From Nocardioides mangrovicus (GTDB taxonomy: Bacteria > Actinomycetota > Actinomycetes > Propionibacteriales > Nocardioidaceae): a DNA stretch of 64,000 bases. The notes beneath the pieces were generated by a model. That model was not told the DNA's origin. It did no database searches and worked only from the letters and a program-made list of their open reading frames with translations. Below are positions 17,519 to 27,344 of this stretch, piece after piece; position 1 is the first letter of the stretch; each line of letters begins with the position of its first letter. Location of the stretch: contig NZ_RDBE01000009.1 of assembly GCF_003674065.1 (NCBI RefSeq), positions 99,042 to 163,041 on the forward strand, written 5' to 3'. Both the position numbers and the translations under genes were made by a program.

Positions 17519-19627
17519 TCACCCCTTCAGGTCGATCGCCGAGCCCTCGCCGGCGGGCACCTCGACGTGGCGCGAGCGGTCCAGGGGGCTGGGCCACCAC
17601 AGGCGCGGACCGACGTCGAGGCTGATGGCGGTGACCAGGATCGAGCGCACGATCATCGTGTCCAGCACGACGCCGAGCGCCACGGCCACGCCGATCTCGG
17701 CGAAGGCGACCAGCGGCATCGTGGTCAGCACCAGGAACGTCGAGGCGAGCACCAGCCCGGCGGAGGTGATGACCCCGCCGGTGGCGGCCAGCGCGATCTG
17801 CGCCGCCCGCCGGGTGCCGTGCTGCGGGGTCTCCTCGCGCACCCGGGTCATCAAGAAGATGTTGTAGTCGATGCCCAGCGCGACCAGGAACACGAAGACG
17901 AACAGCGGCAGCGACGGATCGGCGCCGGCGAAGCCGAACACGTAGTGGAACAGCAGGGCGCTGAGGCCCAACGAGGCTCCGAACGAGAGCACGACGGTGG
18001 CGATGAGGATCACCGGCGCCAGCAGCGAGCGCAGCAACAGCATGAGCACGAGCAGCACCACGAGCAGCACCGTCGGGATGATCACCCGGTTGTCGTGGTC
18101 GGAGGCGGTGCGGGTGTCGAGCAGGATCGCCGGGCCGCCGCCCACCTGGGCGTCGGCCCCAGCGACGTCGTGCACCGCGGTGCGCACCCGCTCCACGGTG
18201 CGGAACGCCGCCTGGCTGGAGGCGTCGTCGGTGGTGGTGGCGGAGATGAACGCGACACCGCCCCGGGTGATCGGCACGCTGGGTCGGTTCAGACCCTCCA
18301 GCCCGGTCATCGCCTGCGCGACCTGCTGGGCATGGTCGGCGTCGGCCACCACCATGATCGGGTTGGAGCTGTCGCCGAGCCCGTGGGCGGCGAGCACCTT
18401 CTGGCCCTTGATGGAGTCGAACTCCTTGGTGTAGCTGTCCTCGGTGGACAGGCCGTGGGCGTCGAGCCGGAGCACGCCGAGGCAGCAGACGGCCAGCGCC
18501 AGGGCCGTGCCGACCCAGACCACGCGCGGGCGACGTCCGATGCGGCTGCCGACCTTGGCCCAGAGGCCCGACGACGTCGGTTCGGGCGTGCCGTACGTGG
18601 GCCGCACCGGCCAGAAGATCCAGCGGCCGGTGATGACCAGCAGGGCGGGCAGCAGGGTGACCATGACGGCCAGCCCGACCACGATGCCGACCGCCAGCAC
18701 CGGGCCCATGCCCGAGGTGGAGTTCAGGTCGGCCAGCAGCAGGCAGAGCATGCCGAGCACCACGGTGGCGGCGCTGGCGATGATCGCGGGCGCGGCGCGG
18801 TGCAGCGCGAACGCCATCGCCTCGTGCCGGTCGTCGTGGCGCCGCAGCTCCTCGCGGTAGCGGGCCACCAGGAGCAGGGCGTAGTCGGTGCCGGCGCCGA
18901 AGACCAGCACCGTGAGGATGCCCTGGCTCTGGCCGTTGACGGTGAGGCCGGCGTCCTTGGCCAGGAAGTACACGACCGTCTGGGCGACGGTGAGCGCGAC
19001 GCCCGCGGAGATGACCGGCAGCAGCCACAACAGCGGGCTGCGGTAGGTCAGCAGCAGCACGAGGACCACGACCATCACGGTGAACAGCAGCAGCTTGCCG
19101 TCGAGCCCGGCGAACGCCTCGGCGGAGTCGGCGGCCTGACCGCCCTGTCCGGCCACATGGAGCGTGGTGCCGGCGACCGCGCCGTCGCGGCGCAGCTCCT
19201 TGGCGACGTCGCCCAGCTTGTTCCAGCCGTCCTGGCCCAGGTTGAAGGTCAGCGCGACCTGCGCGGCCTGCCCGTCCTTCGAGATCTGGGGGCCGATCAC
19301 CTTGCCGGTGACGCCGTCGATGCGCTGGATGCGCGTCATCGCCTCGGCGATGTCGGCCTTCTGCGCGTCGGTGAAGGTGCCGCTGTCGGTCTGGTAGACC
19401 ACGAGCGTGGGGATGGCGTCGGGGCTCTGGAAGGGGGTGAGCCTCGTCAGCGCCTGGGTGGACTCGGCGTTGCCGGGCAGCCAGGACGTGGCCTGGTTGT
19501 CCTCGACCCCGGTGAGCTTGCCCGGGTAGCCCTGGTGCACCACGAAGATCGTGCCGAGCAGCCAGAAGGCGAGCACGAGCCACTTGGTGACCGGGCCGGT
19601 CAGCGAGCCGGCGATCTGTCGGTGCAT
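17519..19627 (-). CDS. MMPL family transporter
   Basis: A 702-residue RND-type permease of the actinobacterial MMPL family, which exports lipids or other hydrophobic molecules using proton flow. It has two repeats, each with one membrane helix, a periplasmic domain of about 130-150 residues and five further helices. The paired Asp-Tyr proton-relay motifs are present in both halves: FGAGTDYALLLVARYREEL (about residue 246) and LGIDYNIFLMTRVREE (about 584). The length matches compact MMPL proteins without a cytoplasmic extension. The ATG at 19627 is followed by a cluster of positive residues and the first helix. Confidence 0.92.
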   Translation of the reverse strand: MHRQIAGSLTGPVTKWLVLAFWLLGTIFVVHQGYPGKLTGVEDNQATSWLPGNAESTQALTRLTPFQSPDAIPTLVVYQTDSGTFTDAQKADIAEAMTRIQRIDGVTGKVIGPQISKDGQAAQVALTFNLGQDGWNKLGDVAKELRRDGAVAGTTLHVAGQGGQAADSAEAFAGLDGKLLLFTVMVVVLVLLLTYRSPLLWLLPVISAGVALTVAQTVVYFLAKDAGLTVNGQSQGILTVLVFGAGTDYALLLVARYREELRRHDDRHEAMAFALHRAAPAIIASAATVVLGMLCLLLADLNSTSGMGPVLAVGIVVGLAVMVTLLPALLVITGRWIFWPVRPTYGTPEPTSSGLWAKVGSRIGRRPRVVWVGTALALAVCCLGVLRLDAHGLSTEDSYTKEFDSIKGQKVLAAHGLGDSSNPIMVVADADHAQQVAQAMTGLEGLNRPSVPITRGGVAFISATTTDDASSQAAFRTVERVRTAVHDVAGADAQVGGGPAILLDTRTASDHDNRVIIPTVLLVVLLVLMLLLRSLLAPVILIATVVLSFGASLGLSALLFHYVFGFAGADPSLPLFVFVFLVALGIDYNIFLMTRVREETPQHGTRRAAQIALAATGGVITSAGLVLASTFLVLTTMPLVAFAEIGVAVALGVVLDTMIVRSILVTAISLDVGPRLWWPSPLDRSRHVEVPAGEGSAIDLKG

Positions 19628-19686
19628 GGCAGCAGTGAAGCGGAGCCCTCCGACACCGCGCCATCGGGTTCTTCCCTGATGTACCC

Positions 19687-19700
19687 CTGACGAATGTCAG
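19687..19700. promoter_or_regulatory. Inverted repeat CTGAC-GAAT-GTCAG before the MMPL gene
   Basis: The perfect five-base repeat lies 60 bases upstream of the MMPL start and 10 bases after the GT61 stop. MMPL genes are often controlled by a local repressor, but none is adjacent here. It could also be a weak GT61 terminator. Confidence 0.35.
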
Positions 19701-19709
19701 GAGTCCGAC

Positions 19710-20909
19710 TCAGGCCGGGTTCGTGGTGTGCGCGGCGTCGTCCAGCTGGCGTCCCAGCGCGTCGAGGTCGACGACGAGGTCGGCCTCGGTGTCGGGGAAG
19801 CGCCACCGGCCCGGCAGGTGCGGCTCGGTGCCCTGCACGCAGCTGTAGGTGAGTCCGCAGCTCGCGGCGAGCTTGTAGTAGGCGGGGAACAACAGGTTGC
19901 GGGGCAAGATCTCCACGAGCCGGGTACCGGGCCGGCAGTAGACGATGTTGGTCAGTCCGGCGCCGAGCACTCCGGCGACCACGTCGGCCGAGGCGAAGAG
20001 CTCGGCCTGCTCGGCCACGCTGCGGCCCGCCAGTTCGACCACCGTGAACCCTCGGTCGCGGACCAGCTCGAGCATCGCCTGATGATTGATGACCCGTCGC
20101 TTGTCGGAGTTGGGTCGGTCGACGAACAGCCGCCGGGTGCCGCCCGCCCCGCCGGCGGCCGGAAGGCGCCGACGGATGTCGGCGACGACCCAGTCTGGGA
20201 TGTAGCGGTTGCGCGCCGGGACCGAGCAGACGACCAACCGGTCGAGCTCGATCACGGTCGTCCAGTCCTCCACCGGGACGCGCGTACGGGGTTCGATGCC
20301 CAACCGGTCCAACCACTCCGCGACGAAGGGCGTCGACGTCGAGGGAACCAGCCAGTGGTCGATCTCGTGGAGGTCGACGACCCGTGTCGTCATGTCGACC
20401 ATCGGCACGGCCTGCAGGGTCCAGTGGTAGTAGTTCGGCATCCACGGCAGCAGCAAGGAGGCCGTGGTGCCTTCCAGGCGTCGAGCGGGCGAACCGGTCG
20501 GCGGCGCACCGGCCATGGAGCGGCTGGGGAAGCCCGCCTCCTGCCACAGGTCACTCACCAGCTCGGGCGGGCTCGCGTCGGTGTACACCCAGCCGTACTT
20601 GCCCTGCACTCGCGCGTGCGGCAGGTCGAGCACGAACTGCTCGGGCAGGACGTCGACGTCACGGATGGTGAACGCAGCCCACTGGGCGTCGCTGAACTCG
20701 GCGGGGCGGAGCATCCCGACCGGCTCGGCGGGATGGATCGACCGGCGGGTGGCCCGACCCTGCGCTGCGAGCCGCTCCGAGCTCGTCGTGGGAGCCGGAG
20801 CCGGCCGGTCCTCGCGCCGGCGCAGCCGGCGGAGCCGTTCGCGGAGTCCGAACCGCGCGTGATGCTGCAGCCCTCGCCGCAGCAGATAGGCCCACCCGAT
20901 GTTCGCCAC
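19710..20909 (-). CDS. Glycosyltransferase family 61 (DUF563) protein
   Basis: The 399-residue protein has the GT61 signature: PNYYHWTLQAVPMV in the middle, LFVDRPNSDKRRVINHQAM, then the C-terminal GVLGAGLTNIVYCRPGTRLVEILPRN block, in which the usual HGAGLTN has Leu in place of His. No signal peptide or membrane helix is evident, so it should act in the cytoplasm on a nucleotide sugar. The acceptor is unknown. The GTG start at 20909 begins MANIGWAYLLRRG; no clear ribosome site is seen. Neighbouring WecB-like and MMPL genes suggest envelope polysaccharide or glycolipid assembly. Confidence 0.8.
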   Translation of the reverse strand: MANIGWAYLLRRGLQHHARFGLRERLRRLRRREDRPAPAPTTSSERLAAQGRATRRSIHPAEPVGMLRPAEFSDAQWAAFTIRDVDVLPEQFVLDLPHARVQGKYGWVYTDASPPELVSDLWQEAGFPSRSMAGAPPTGSPARRLEGTTASLLLPWMPNYYHWTLQAVPMVDMTTRVVDLHEIDHWLVPSTSTPFVAEWLDRLGIEPRTRVPVEDWTTVIELDRLVVCSVPARNRYIPDWVVADIRRRLPAAGGAGGTRRLFVDRPNSDKRRVINHQAMLELVRDRGFTVVELAGRSVAEQAELFASADVVAGVLGAGLTNIVYCRPGTRLVEILPRNLLFPAYYKLAASCGLTYSCVQGTEPHLPGRWRFPDTEADLVVDLDALGRQLDDAAHTTNPA

Positions 20910-20932
20910 GACTCGATCGTGTCATGAGGCCC

Positions 20933-21475
20933 TCAGGTGGCGAGCCCCTCCACCACCTCGACGCGGGGCAGCTCGGCGAACGCCGAGCCCGGCAGCAGCA
21001 GCTTCGAGCGGCGTACGCCGCTGCCGATGAGTGCGGTGGGGATCTGCACGCAGCGGGCGTCGACCAGCAGCCGCCACTCCTGCGGCAGCCCGATCGGGGT
21101 GATGCCGCCGTACTCCATCCCGGTCTCCTCGACCGCGCGGTCGTGGGGGTGGAAGGAGGCCTTGCGGGTGTCGAGCAGCGCCTTGACCACGTGGTTGACG
21201 TCGGCCTTGGTGTCCGCGCGCACCACGCAGGCGGCGATCCGTTCCTCGCCGGCACGCTTGCCGCTGACCACGACGCAGTTGGCGCTGTCGGCGGGGGAGA
21301 GGCCGTAGGCCTCGTTGAGGGCGGCGGTGTCGGCCAGCTCGGGGTCGATCTCGACGACGGCCACCTGGTCGGCGCCGGCCCAGGACCGAAGGGCGGCCGC
21401 GACGCCGGGACCGAGCAGGTCGGGCCGCTCCAGGGCGGGGTAGGAGGTGAGATCACCGATGGTGGGCAGCGCCAT
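20933..21475 (-). CDS. YbaK/EbsC-family aminoacyl-tRNA deacylase
   Basis: A 180-residue protein of the YbaK/ProX editing family, which hydrolyses mischarged tRNAs such as Cys- or Ala-tRNAPro. The core CVVVSGKRAGEERIAACVVRADTKADVNHV and the EYGGITPIGLP motif are typical. It has no synthetase domain, so it would act in trans. A CAGAAT hexamer ends seven bases before the ATG, resembling the leaderless starts elsewhere in this window. It is divergent from the glycerophosphodiesterase gene. Confidence 0.85.
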   Translation of the reverse strand: MALPTIGDLTSYPALERPDLLGPGVAAALRSWAGADQVAVVEIDPELADTAALNEAYGLSPADSANCVVVSGKRAGEERIAACVVRADTKADVNHVVKALLDTRKASFHPHDRAVEETGMEYGGITPIGLPQEWRLLVDARCVQIPTALIGSGVRRSKLLLPGSAFAELPRVEVVEGLAT

Positions 21476-21547
21476 GTCGCCGATTCTGCACGCCGGGTTG
21501 GCCCGCCCGTCACCGCCCGGTCACCCGGGCCGCGCACCGTAGGGTCC

Positions 21548-22489
21548 GTGAGGCCACTCGTGATCGCCCACCGTGGTGCCAGCGGTCACCGCCCCGAGCT
21601 GACGCTCGAGGCGTTCGCACTGGCGCTGCGGCTCGGCGCCGACTCGATCGAGCTCGACCTGGTGCCCACGCGCGACGGCGTGCTCGTCTGCCGCCACGAC
21701 CTGGAGCTCTCGCGCACCACCGACGTCGCCTCCCACCCCGAGCTCGCCGGCCGGCGACGCACGATCGTGGTCGACGGCCTGCTGCACCGGGGTTGGTTCG
21801 TGCACGACCTGACCTTCGAGGAGCTGCGCTCGCTGCGCTGCGTCGAGCGGTGGCCGGCCAAGCGTCCGAGCAGCGCGGCCCATGACGGGCGGTCGGTGGT
21901 CCCGACGTTCGCCGAGGTGCTCGAGCTGGTCGAGGCCGAGGCCGGCCGTCGGGGTCGGCCGGTGCGCGTGCACGCCGAGCTCAAGCATCCCGCGTTCGTG
22001 GAGTCGTTAGGCCACAGCCTGCCCGAGCTGGTCGACGACGTCCGCCACCCGTACGTCACCTGGATGAGCTTCGACGCCACCGTCCTGCGTCGGCTGCACC
22101 TGCGTGGGCGCGACCGGTTGGTGCAGCTCTACGAGCGCCGCCCGCGCGGCCGCCACCTGGCCGCCGCCTCCACCTACGCCAGCGGGGTGGGGGTGCGCCG
22201 CAAGGTGGTGCTGCCCAAGGACGACGCCGGCCGCGTGGACCGGCCCACCGACTTCGTGGCCAAGGCCCACCGCCGCGACCTCGACGTCCTGGTCTGGACC
22301 CACCGCGCCGAGAACGAGCACCTGCCCCGCAACCTGCGCGTGGGCCGCGACCCGCACGGCCACGGCCAGGGCCAGCTGGCCGCCGAGATGCTCTTCGAGG
22401 CCGGCATCGACGCCCTCATCACCGACTTCCCCGAGCTCGGCGTCGCCGCGCGCGAGGCGTTCGAGGTCGGCCTGCCGATCGCCCGCTGA
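21548..22489 (+). CDS. Glycerophosphodiester phosphodiesterase
   Basis: Hydrolyses glycerophosphodiesters to glycerol-3-phosphate and an alcohol. The 313-residue protein starts with IAHRGASGHRPELT and continues GADSIELDLVPTRDGVLVCRHD, giving both catalytic His residues and the metal-binding Glu/Asp of the GDPD TIM barrel. The C-terminal IDALITDFPELG is also typical. The GTG at 21548 is chosen as the first start after a TAGGGT hexamer (21540-21545); a second GTG at 21560 would suit a leaderless start from that hexamer better and would remove only four residues. No signal peptide, so cytoplasmic. Confidence 0.88.
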   Translation: MRPLVIAHRGASGHRPELTLEAFALALRLGADSIELDLVPTRDGVLVCRHDLELSRTTDVASHPELAGRRRTIVVDGLLHRGWFVHDLTFEELRSLRCVERWPAKRPSSAAHDGRSVVPTFAEVLELVEAEAGRRGRPVRVHAELKHPAFVESLGHSLPELVDDVRHPYVTWMSFDATVLRRLHLRGRDRLVQLYERRPRGRHLAAASTYASGVGVRRKVVLPKDDAGRVDRPTDFVAKAHRRDLDVLVWTHRAENEHLPRNLRVGRDPHGHGQGQLAAEMLFEAGIDALITDFPELGVAAREAFEVGLPIAR

Positions 22490-22495
22490 GCCGAC

Positions 22496-23347
22496 CTACG
22501 CCGCCAGCACCGCCCGGGCGAAGAGCTCCGGGTACTCCAGCGGCGCGAAGTGGCCGACGCCGTCGACGGGCTCGAGCGCGACGTCGGTGTAGAACTCCTC
22601 GAGCCGGTCGGACCAGGCGCGGGGGAAGAGCGGGTCGTCGGAGGGCCACAGCGCGTGGAGGGGCACGCTGACGCGGTCCTCGGGCGCGGGCACCTTCTCG
22701 CTCATCGAGCGCGCCACCATGCCGCCGCCGGCGCGGTACCAGCCGATCGAGGCGACGAACGCGCCCGGCTCGCCGTAGTGACCGGCCAGCGCGTCGAGGG
22801 CCGCGGCCTCGGGGGTGTAGGCGGGCCCGGACCAGTGGTCCCAGAAGTGCTGCAGGTAGTGGCGCGCCGCGCCCGGCTGCCCGTCGATCAGCTGCTCGGC
22901 CAGGTCGAGCTGGTGGAAGCTCTGGTACCAGAACTCCGGCACCGCCTCCGGGTCGAGGATGCGCCTCCCGGCGCCCGGCAGGGGCGGGGTGACGACGAGC
23001 GCGCGCACCAGATCGGGACGTTGCCGGGCGAGCTCCTGGGCGACGCGGCTGCCGACGTCGTACCCCGCCGCGACCACCTGCTCGATCCCGAGCTCCTCCA
23101 GCAGCCCGGCCACCGACGCCGCCTGCCCGCGCGCGCCGTAGAACTCCGCCGGGTCGACCAGGTGCTTGTCGGACTCCCCGAAGCCGCGCAGGTCGGGCAC
23201 GACGAGGCGACGCCCGGCCAGCAGCGGCACCATCGCCCGGTAGTCGGTGCGGTCGCCGGGCCAGCCGTGGAGCAGGACGACGGGGTCGCCCTCGCCCGGG
23301 TGGTCGTCGTAGGCGAGCGAGAATCCGTCGACCGGTGCGGAGCGCAT
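22496..23347 (-). CDS. Alpha/beta hydrolase, epoxide-hydrolase-like
   Basis: The 283-residue protein has the oxyanion motif LLHGWPGD, the nucleophile elbow AAGYDVGSRVAQELA with Asp in the nucleophile position, and the catalytic His in VGHFAPLEYPE. An Asp nucleophile points to an epoxide hydrolase or haloalkane dehalogenase-like enzyme rather than an esterase. The ATG at 23347 (MRSAPVDGFSLAY) starts just before the first strand. It converges with the glycerophosphodiesterase gene and lies 20 bases after the carboxylesterase gene on the same strand, so the two may be cotranscribed. Confidence 0.85.
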   Translation of the reverse strand: MRSAPVDGFSLAYDDHPGEGDPVVLLHGWPGDRTDYRAMVPLLAGRRLVVPDLRGFGESDKHLVDPAEFYGARGQAASVAGLLEELGIEQVVAAGYDVGSRVAQELARQRPDLVRALVVTPPLPGAGRRILDPEAVPEFWYQSFHQLDLAEQLIDGQPGAARHYLQHFWDHWSGPAYTPEAAALDALAGHYGEPGAFVASIGWYRAGGGMVARSMSEKVPAPEDRVSVPLHALWPSDDPLFPRAWSDRLEEFYTDVALEPVDGVGHFAPLEYPELFARAVLAA

Positions 23348-23367
23348 GCCGCTCAGCCTGGCACGGT

Positions 23368-24870
23368 TCAGCGCACGCCGTCCCAGAGGCGGCGCTCGTC
23401 GCCGTCGGGGTCGTCGACCGTGGTAAGGGTGTCGGTGAGCACTCCCGTGGTGCGCTGCTCGGAGGTGTACGCCGGCCAGCCGGGATCCCCGTCGCGGACG
23501 AACGCCACCCACACCGCGTGGGCGGTGTCGGCGACGGCCTGCGAGCGCTCGGGGCCCAGCAGCGGCTCGTGGATCGGCAGGTGAGCGGTGTCGAACACGT
23601 AGGGGATCTCGACCGCGTGCGCCGCGCCGAAGCCGTGGTTGTCGGCCGGGTCGGTGGGGTGGTCGAAGCGGTAGACCCACGTGGTGCCGCCGCCGGCCTC
23701 ACGAGCCTCGGCGTGCCGCAGGCCCGGCACGGCGAAGAACCAGTCGGTGACCACGGCGGCCATCACGTCGCCGGGCGACGCCTCGGGACGGTGGGCCCGG
23801 TAGACCTCAAGTCCCTCGGGCGAGAGCCCGTACGCCGCGCTGCCGGCGGTGAGCGTCGGCTCGTCGACGTGGTCGATGGCGCCCGGTGCGACGAGGAACA
23901 GCCGCGACTCGTCGCGGTTGCTGCCCACCAGCACGCGGACCTCGGACGAGGCGCCGCCGGCGAAGGCCGCCAGCGGCTCCTCGGGCAGCACCTCGCCGTC
24001 GACGACGGGCGCGAACGGCAGCAGGCTCAGCGCGAGCGAGCCCCACTTCTGCGGGTCGGGCGCGGTCTGCACCTCGACGACGAGGTCGGAGGCGGTCTTC
24101 ACCAGCACGTCGAGGTCGACGGCGGCGATGGCCTCGCGGGTGGGCTCGACGCCGAGCGCCTCGGCCAGGGTCCGCGCGACCGTCTCACCGGTCTCGGGGG
24201 TGAGGGTGTGCGCGGCCGCCCCGGACTGCGTCACGGCCTGTGCGAAGAGCCCGCGTGCCGAGGGCATCGCGAGCAGCGTCGTCACGCTCATGGCACCGGC
24301 CGACTCCCCGGCGACGGTCACCCGAGCCGGGTCGCCGCCGAACGCCGCGATGTTGTCGCGCACCCACCGCAGCGCGGCGACCTGGTCCTGCAGCCCGACG
24401 TTGGCGGTGCCGGTGCCGCGGTCGGCCGCGGTGTAGAGGAAGCCGTCGGCGGCCAGGCGGTAGTTGATCGTCACGCACACCACGCCGTCGCGGGCGAAGG
24501 CCGTGCCGTCGTACGTCGGCACTGCGCCCGAACCGTTCATGAACGAGCCGCCGTGCACCCACACCAGCACCGGGAGCCGTCCGGAGCCGACGGCGTCGGC
24601 CGGCGTCCAGACGTTGAGGTTCAAGCAGTCCTCCCCGGGGACCGTCGGCTCCGGAAGCAGCGGCTGGTACTGCGGCGGGTAGTCCCCCTTGGGCACCGTC
24701 GCGCCGTACTGCGTCGCGTCGCGCACGCCCTCCCACGCCACCACCGGCTGCGGCGGCCGCAGCCTGTGCTCGCCGAACGGCGGCGCCGCGTAGGGGACGC
24801 CGAGGAAGCTCGCCACCCCGTCGCGCTCGGCACCCTCGACGACTCCGCCTGTCACCTGGACCTCGACCAT
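23368..24870 (-). CDS. Type B carboxylesterase (para-nitrobenzyl esterase family)
   Basis: A 500-residue serine esterase. The N-terminal ASFLGVPYAAPPFGEHRLRPP and EDCLNLNVWTP blocks, the oxyanion WVHGGSF and the nucleophile VAGESAGAMSV (near residue 193) are diagnostic, and the catalytic His lies in GAAHAVEIPY. No signal peptide is present, so it should be cytoplasmic. I use the ATG at 24870; the frame is open to 24924, but the extra 18 residues would span a 14-base perfect palindrome that looks regulatory. Confidence 0.88.
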   Translation of the reverse strand: MVEVQVTGGVVEGAERDGVASFLGVPYAAPPFGEHRLRPPQPVVAWEGVRDATQYGATVPKGDYPPQYQPLLPEPTVPGEDCLNLNVWTPADAVGSGRLPVLVWVHGGSFMNGSGAVPTYDGTAFARDGVVCVTINYRLAADGFLYTAADRGTGTANVGLQDQVAALRWVRDNIAAFGGDPARVTVAGESAGAMSVTTLLAMPSARGLFAQAVTQSGAAAHTLTPETGETVARTLAEALGVEPTREAIAAVDLDVLVKTASDLVVEVQTAPDPQKWGSLALSLLPFAPVVDGEVLPEEPLAAFAGGASSEVRVLVGSNRDESRLFLVAPGAIDHVDEPTLTAGSAAYGLSPEGLEVYRAHRPEASPGDVMAAVVTDWFFAVPGLRHAEAREAGGGTTWVYRFDHPTDPADNHGFGAAHAVEIPYVFDTAHLPIHEPLLGPERSQAVADTAHAVWVAFVRDGDPGWPAYTSEQRTTGVLTDTLTTVDDPDGDERRLWDGVR

Positions 24871-24879
24871 GATCGGAGT

Positions 24880-24893
24880 GTGACCGCGGTCAC
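24880..24893. promoter_or_regulatory. Perfect palindrome GTGACCGCGGTCAC before the esterase gene
   Basis: A 14-base perfect palindrome lies 10 bases upstream of the esterase ATG. A CACACT hexamer, six bases before the ATG on the minus strand, partly overlaps it. It may be the operator of an unlinked regulator. Confidence 0.45.
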
Positions 24894-24947
24894 GCCAGGA
24901 GTTCAAGGCTTCGTGCACGGTCATCGCCGCTTCGATGACCCGGAGCG

Positions 24948-24993
24948 GACGTCATACGAGGTGGTCGCCGCAGCGACCACCTCGTATGACGTC
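24948..24993 (-). terminator. 21-base perfect hairpin directly after lon
   Basis: The arms at 24948-24968 and 24973-24993 are perfectly complementary over 21 bases with a four-base CGCA loop, and the hairpin begins at the base after the lon stop codon. No T tract follows on the minus strand. Its position suggests a T-less terminator or a 3' mRNA-stabilising structure. Confidence 0.75.
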
Positions 24994-27324
24994 TCAGGCG
25001 GCGACGGTGCCGGTGGTGGTGGCCGCCGGCTCCAGTGCGACCGCGAGGATCTCGCGGACGTCGGAGACCAGGTGCACCGTGACCGCCTCGAGCACGTCGG
25101 CCGGGACGTCGTCCAGGTCGGGCTCGTTGCGCTTCGGCACGAAGACCTCGGTCAGGCCGGCGCGCTGGGCGGCGAGCAGCTTCTGCTTCAGCCCGCCGAT
25201 CGGCATCACGCGGCCGGTCAGGGAGACCTCACCGGTCATGCCCACCTCGCCGCGCACCGGACGTCCGGTGGCCAGCGAGACCAGTGCCGTGGTCATCGTG
25301 ACGCCCGCCGACGGTCCGTCCTTGGGCACCGCGCCCGCGGGCACGTGCACGTGGACCGGGCGGTCGAGCCTGGCGGGGTCGACGCCGAGCTCGACCGCGT
25401 GCGAGCGCACGTAGGTGAGCGCGATCTGCGCGGACTCCTTCATGACGTCGCCCAGCTGACCGGTCAGCGTCAGTCCCGAGCTGCCCTCGGGGAGCACGGA
25501 GGCCTCGATGTAGAGCACGTCGCCGCCGAGGCCCGTGACCGCCAGACCCGTCGCGACGCCGGGTTCCGACGTGCGCTCGTGGGAGTCCGGGGTGAACCGG
25601 GGACGCCCGATGAGGTCCTTCAGCTCGGCCACGTCGATGGTGACCGGGGCGGGGGTGCCCGTGGCCAGCTTCGTGGCCGCCTTCCGGAACGCCTTGGCCA
25701 GGATCCGCTCGAGCTGCCGGACGCCGGCCTCGCGGGTGTAGTCGGCCGCGATCTCGCGCAGCGCGGCGTCGGTGATGCTCACCTCGTCGGTGGTCAGCGC
25801 CGAGCGCTCGAGCTGGCGGGGCAGCAGGAAGTCGCGCGCGATGGCGACCTTGTCGTCCTCGGTGTAGCCGTCGAGCGTGACCAGCTCCATGCGGTCCAGC
25901 AGCGGGCCGGGGATCTGCTCCACCACGTTGGCCGTGGCGATGAACAGCACGTCGGACAGGTCGAGGTCGAGCTCGAGGTAGTGGTCGCGGAAGGTGTGGT
26001 TCTGCGCCGGGTCGAGCACCTCGAGCAGGGCCGCCGCGGGGTCGCCGCGGTAGTCCGAGCCGACCTTGTCGACCTCGTCGAGCAGGACCACCGGGTTCAT
26101 CGAGCCGGCCTCCTTGATGGCCCGGACGATGCGACCCGGCAGTGCGCCGACGTAGGTACGCCGGTGGCCGCGGATCTCGGCCTCGTCACGGACGCCGCCC
26201 AGTGCCACGCGGACGAACGTGCGGCCGAGCGTGCGCGCGACGGACTCGCCCAGCGAGGTCTTGCCGACGCCAGGAGGACCGGCCAGCAAGATGACCGCGC
26301 CGGAGCCGCGACCGCCGACGACGTCGAGTCCGCGCTCGGCGCGACGGGCGCGCACGGCGAGGTACTCCACGATGCGGTCCTTGACGTCGTCGAGGCCGTG
26401 GTGGTCCGCGTCGAGCACCGCGCGCGCGGCGTCGATGTCGACGTGGTCGGTGGTCTTCTCGTTCCAGGGCAGGTCGAGCACGGTGTCGAGCCACGTGCGG
26501 ATCCACGAGGTCTCCGGCGACTGCTCGCTGGAGCGCTCCAGCTTGTCGACCTCGCGCAGCAGCGCTTCGCGGACGGCGTCGGGCACGTCGGCGGTCTCCA
26601 CGCGGGTGCGGTAGTCGTCGGCGCCGTCGGGCTCGCCCTCGCCGAGCTCCTTGCGGATAGCGGCCAGCTGCTGACGGAGCAGGAACTCGCGCTGGGACTT
26701 CTCCATCCCCTCCCGGACCTCGTTGCTGATCGAGTCGTTCACCTCGACCTCGGCGGCGTGCTCGCGCAGCCACTCCACGAGCAGCGTCAGCCGCTGCTCC
26801 AGGTCGGGGGTCTCCAGCAGCTCGCGCTTGCGGTCGTTGTTCAGGTACGGCGCCCAGCCGGCGGTGTCGGCGATCTGCTCGGGGTCAATCAGCGAGGAGA
26901 ACTGGTCGACGATCTGCCAGGCCTCACGGCGCTGCAGGTCGGCGATGACCAGCTTCTTGTACTCCGCGGTGAGCTCGCGGACGTGGTCGGTCAGCTCGGC
27001 CGGCTCCACGGGGGTGGCCTCGACCCACAGCGCCGCACCCGGCCCGGTGACGCCGGAGCCGATGCGGGCACGACCGGTGGCGCGCAGCACCGCGGCCGGT
27101 CCGCCGCGGCTGAAGCGGCCGACCTTCTCGATCGTGGTGACGGCGCCGTACTCGGCGTAGCGGTCGGCCAGCCGCGGCGCGACCAGCAGCTCGTGGCCCT
27201 CGGTGGCCTGCGCGGCGTCGACGGCGGCCTGCGCGGCCTCGTCCAGCTCGATCGGCACCACCATGCCCGGCAGCACGACCACGTCGGAGAGGAACAGCAG
27301 GGGAAGGTTCTTGGTCTCGCTCAT
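24994..27324 (-). CDS. lon: ATP-dependent protease Lon
   Basis: The 776-residue protein is the normal length for Lon. It has the N-terminal substrate-binding domain, an AAA+ module (Walker [10 protein letters not shown] near residue 350; Walker [10 protein letters not shown]) and the C-terminal serine protease with the catalytic Ser in KDGPSAGVT (about 671) and the Lys in [10 protein letters not shown] (about 711). It degrades damaged and regulatory proteins. GAGG lies six bases before the ATG. A HspR-type inverted repeat at 27345-27365 overlaps the promoter, which fits repression by HspR as described for lon in Streptomyces. Confidence 0.96.
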   Translation of the reverse strand: MSETKNLPLLFLSDVVVLPGMVVPIELDEAAQAAVDAAQATEGHELLVAPRLADRYAEYGAVTTIEKVGRFSRGGPAAVLRATGRARIGSGVTGPGAALWVEATPVEPAELTDHVRELTAEYKKLVIADLQRREAWQIVDQFSSLIDPEQIADTAGWAPYLNNDRKRELLETPDLEQRLTLLVEWLREHAAEVEVNDSISNEVREGMEKSQREFLLRQQLAAIRKELGEGEPDGADDYRTRVETADVPDAVREALLREVDKLERSSEQSPETSWIRTWLDTVLDLPWNEKTTDHVDIDAARAVLDADHHGLDDVKDRIVEYLAVRARRAERGLDVVGGRGSGAVILLAGPPGVGKTSLGESVARTLGRTFVRVALGGVRDEAEIRGHRRTYVGALPGRIVRAIKEAGSMNPVVLLDEVDKVGSDYRGDPAAALLEVLDPAQNHTFRDHYLELDLDLSDVLFIATANVVEQIPGPLLDRMELVTLDGYTEDDKVAIARDFLLPRQLERSALTTDEVSITDAALREIAADYTREAGVRQLERILAKAFRKAATKLATGTPAPVTIDVAELKDLIGRPRFTPDSHERTSEPGVATGLAVTGLGGDVLYIEASVLPEGSSGLTLTGQLGDVMKESAQIALTYVRSHAVELGVDPARLDRPVHVHVPAGAVPKDGPSAGVTMTTALVSLATGRPVRGEVGMTGEVSLTGRVMPIGGLKQKLLAAQRAGLTEVFVPKRNEPDLDDVPADVLEAVTVHLVSDVREILAVALEPAATTTGTVAA

Positions 27325-27344
27325 CGCAGCCTCGGTTCTGAAGT

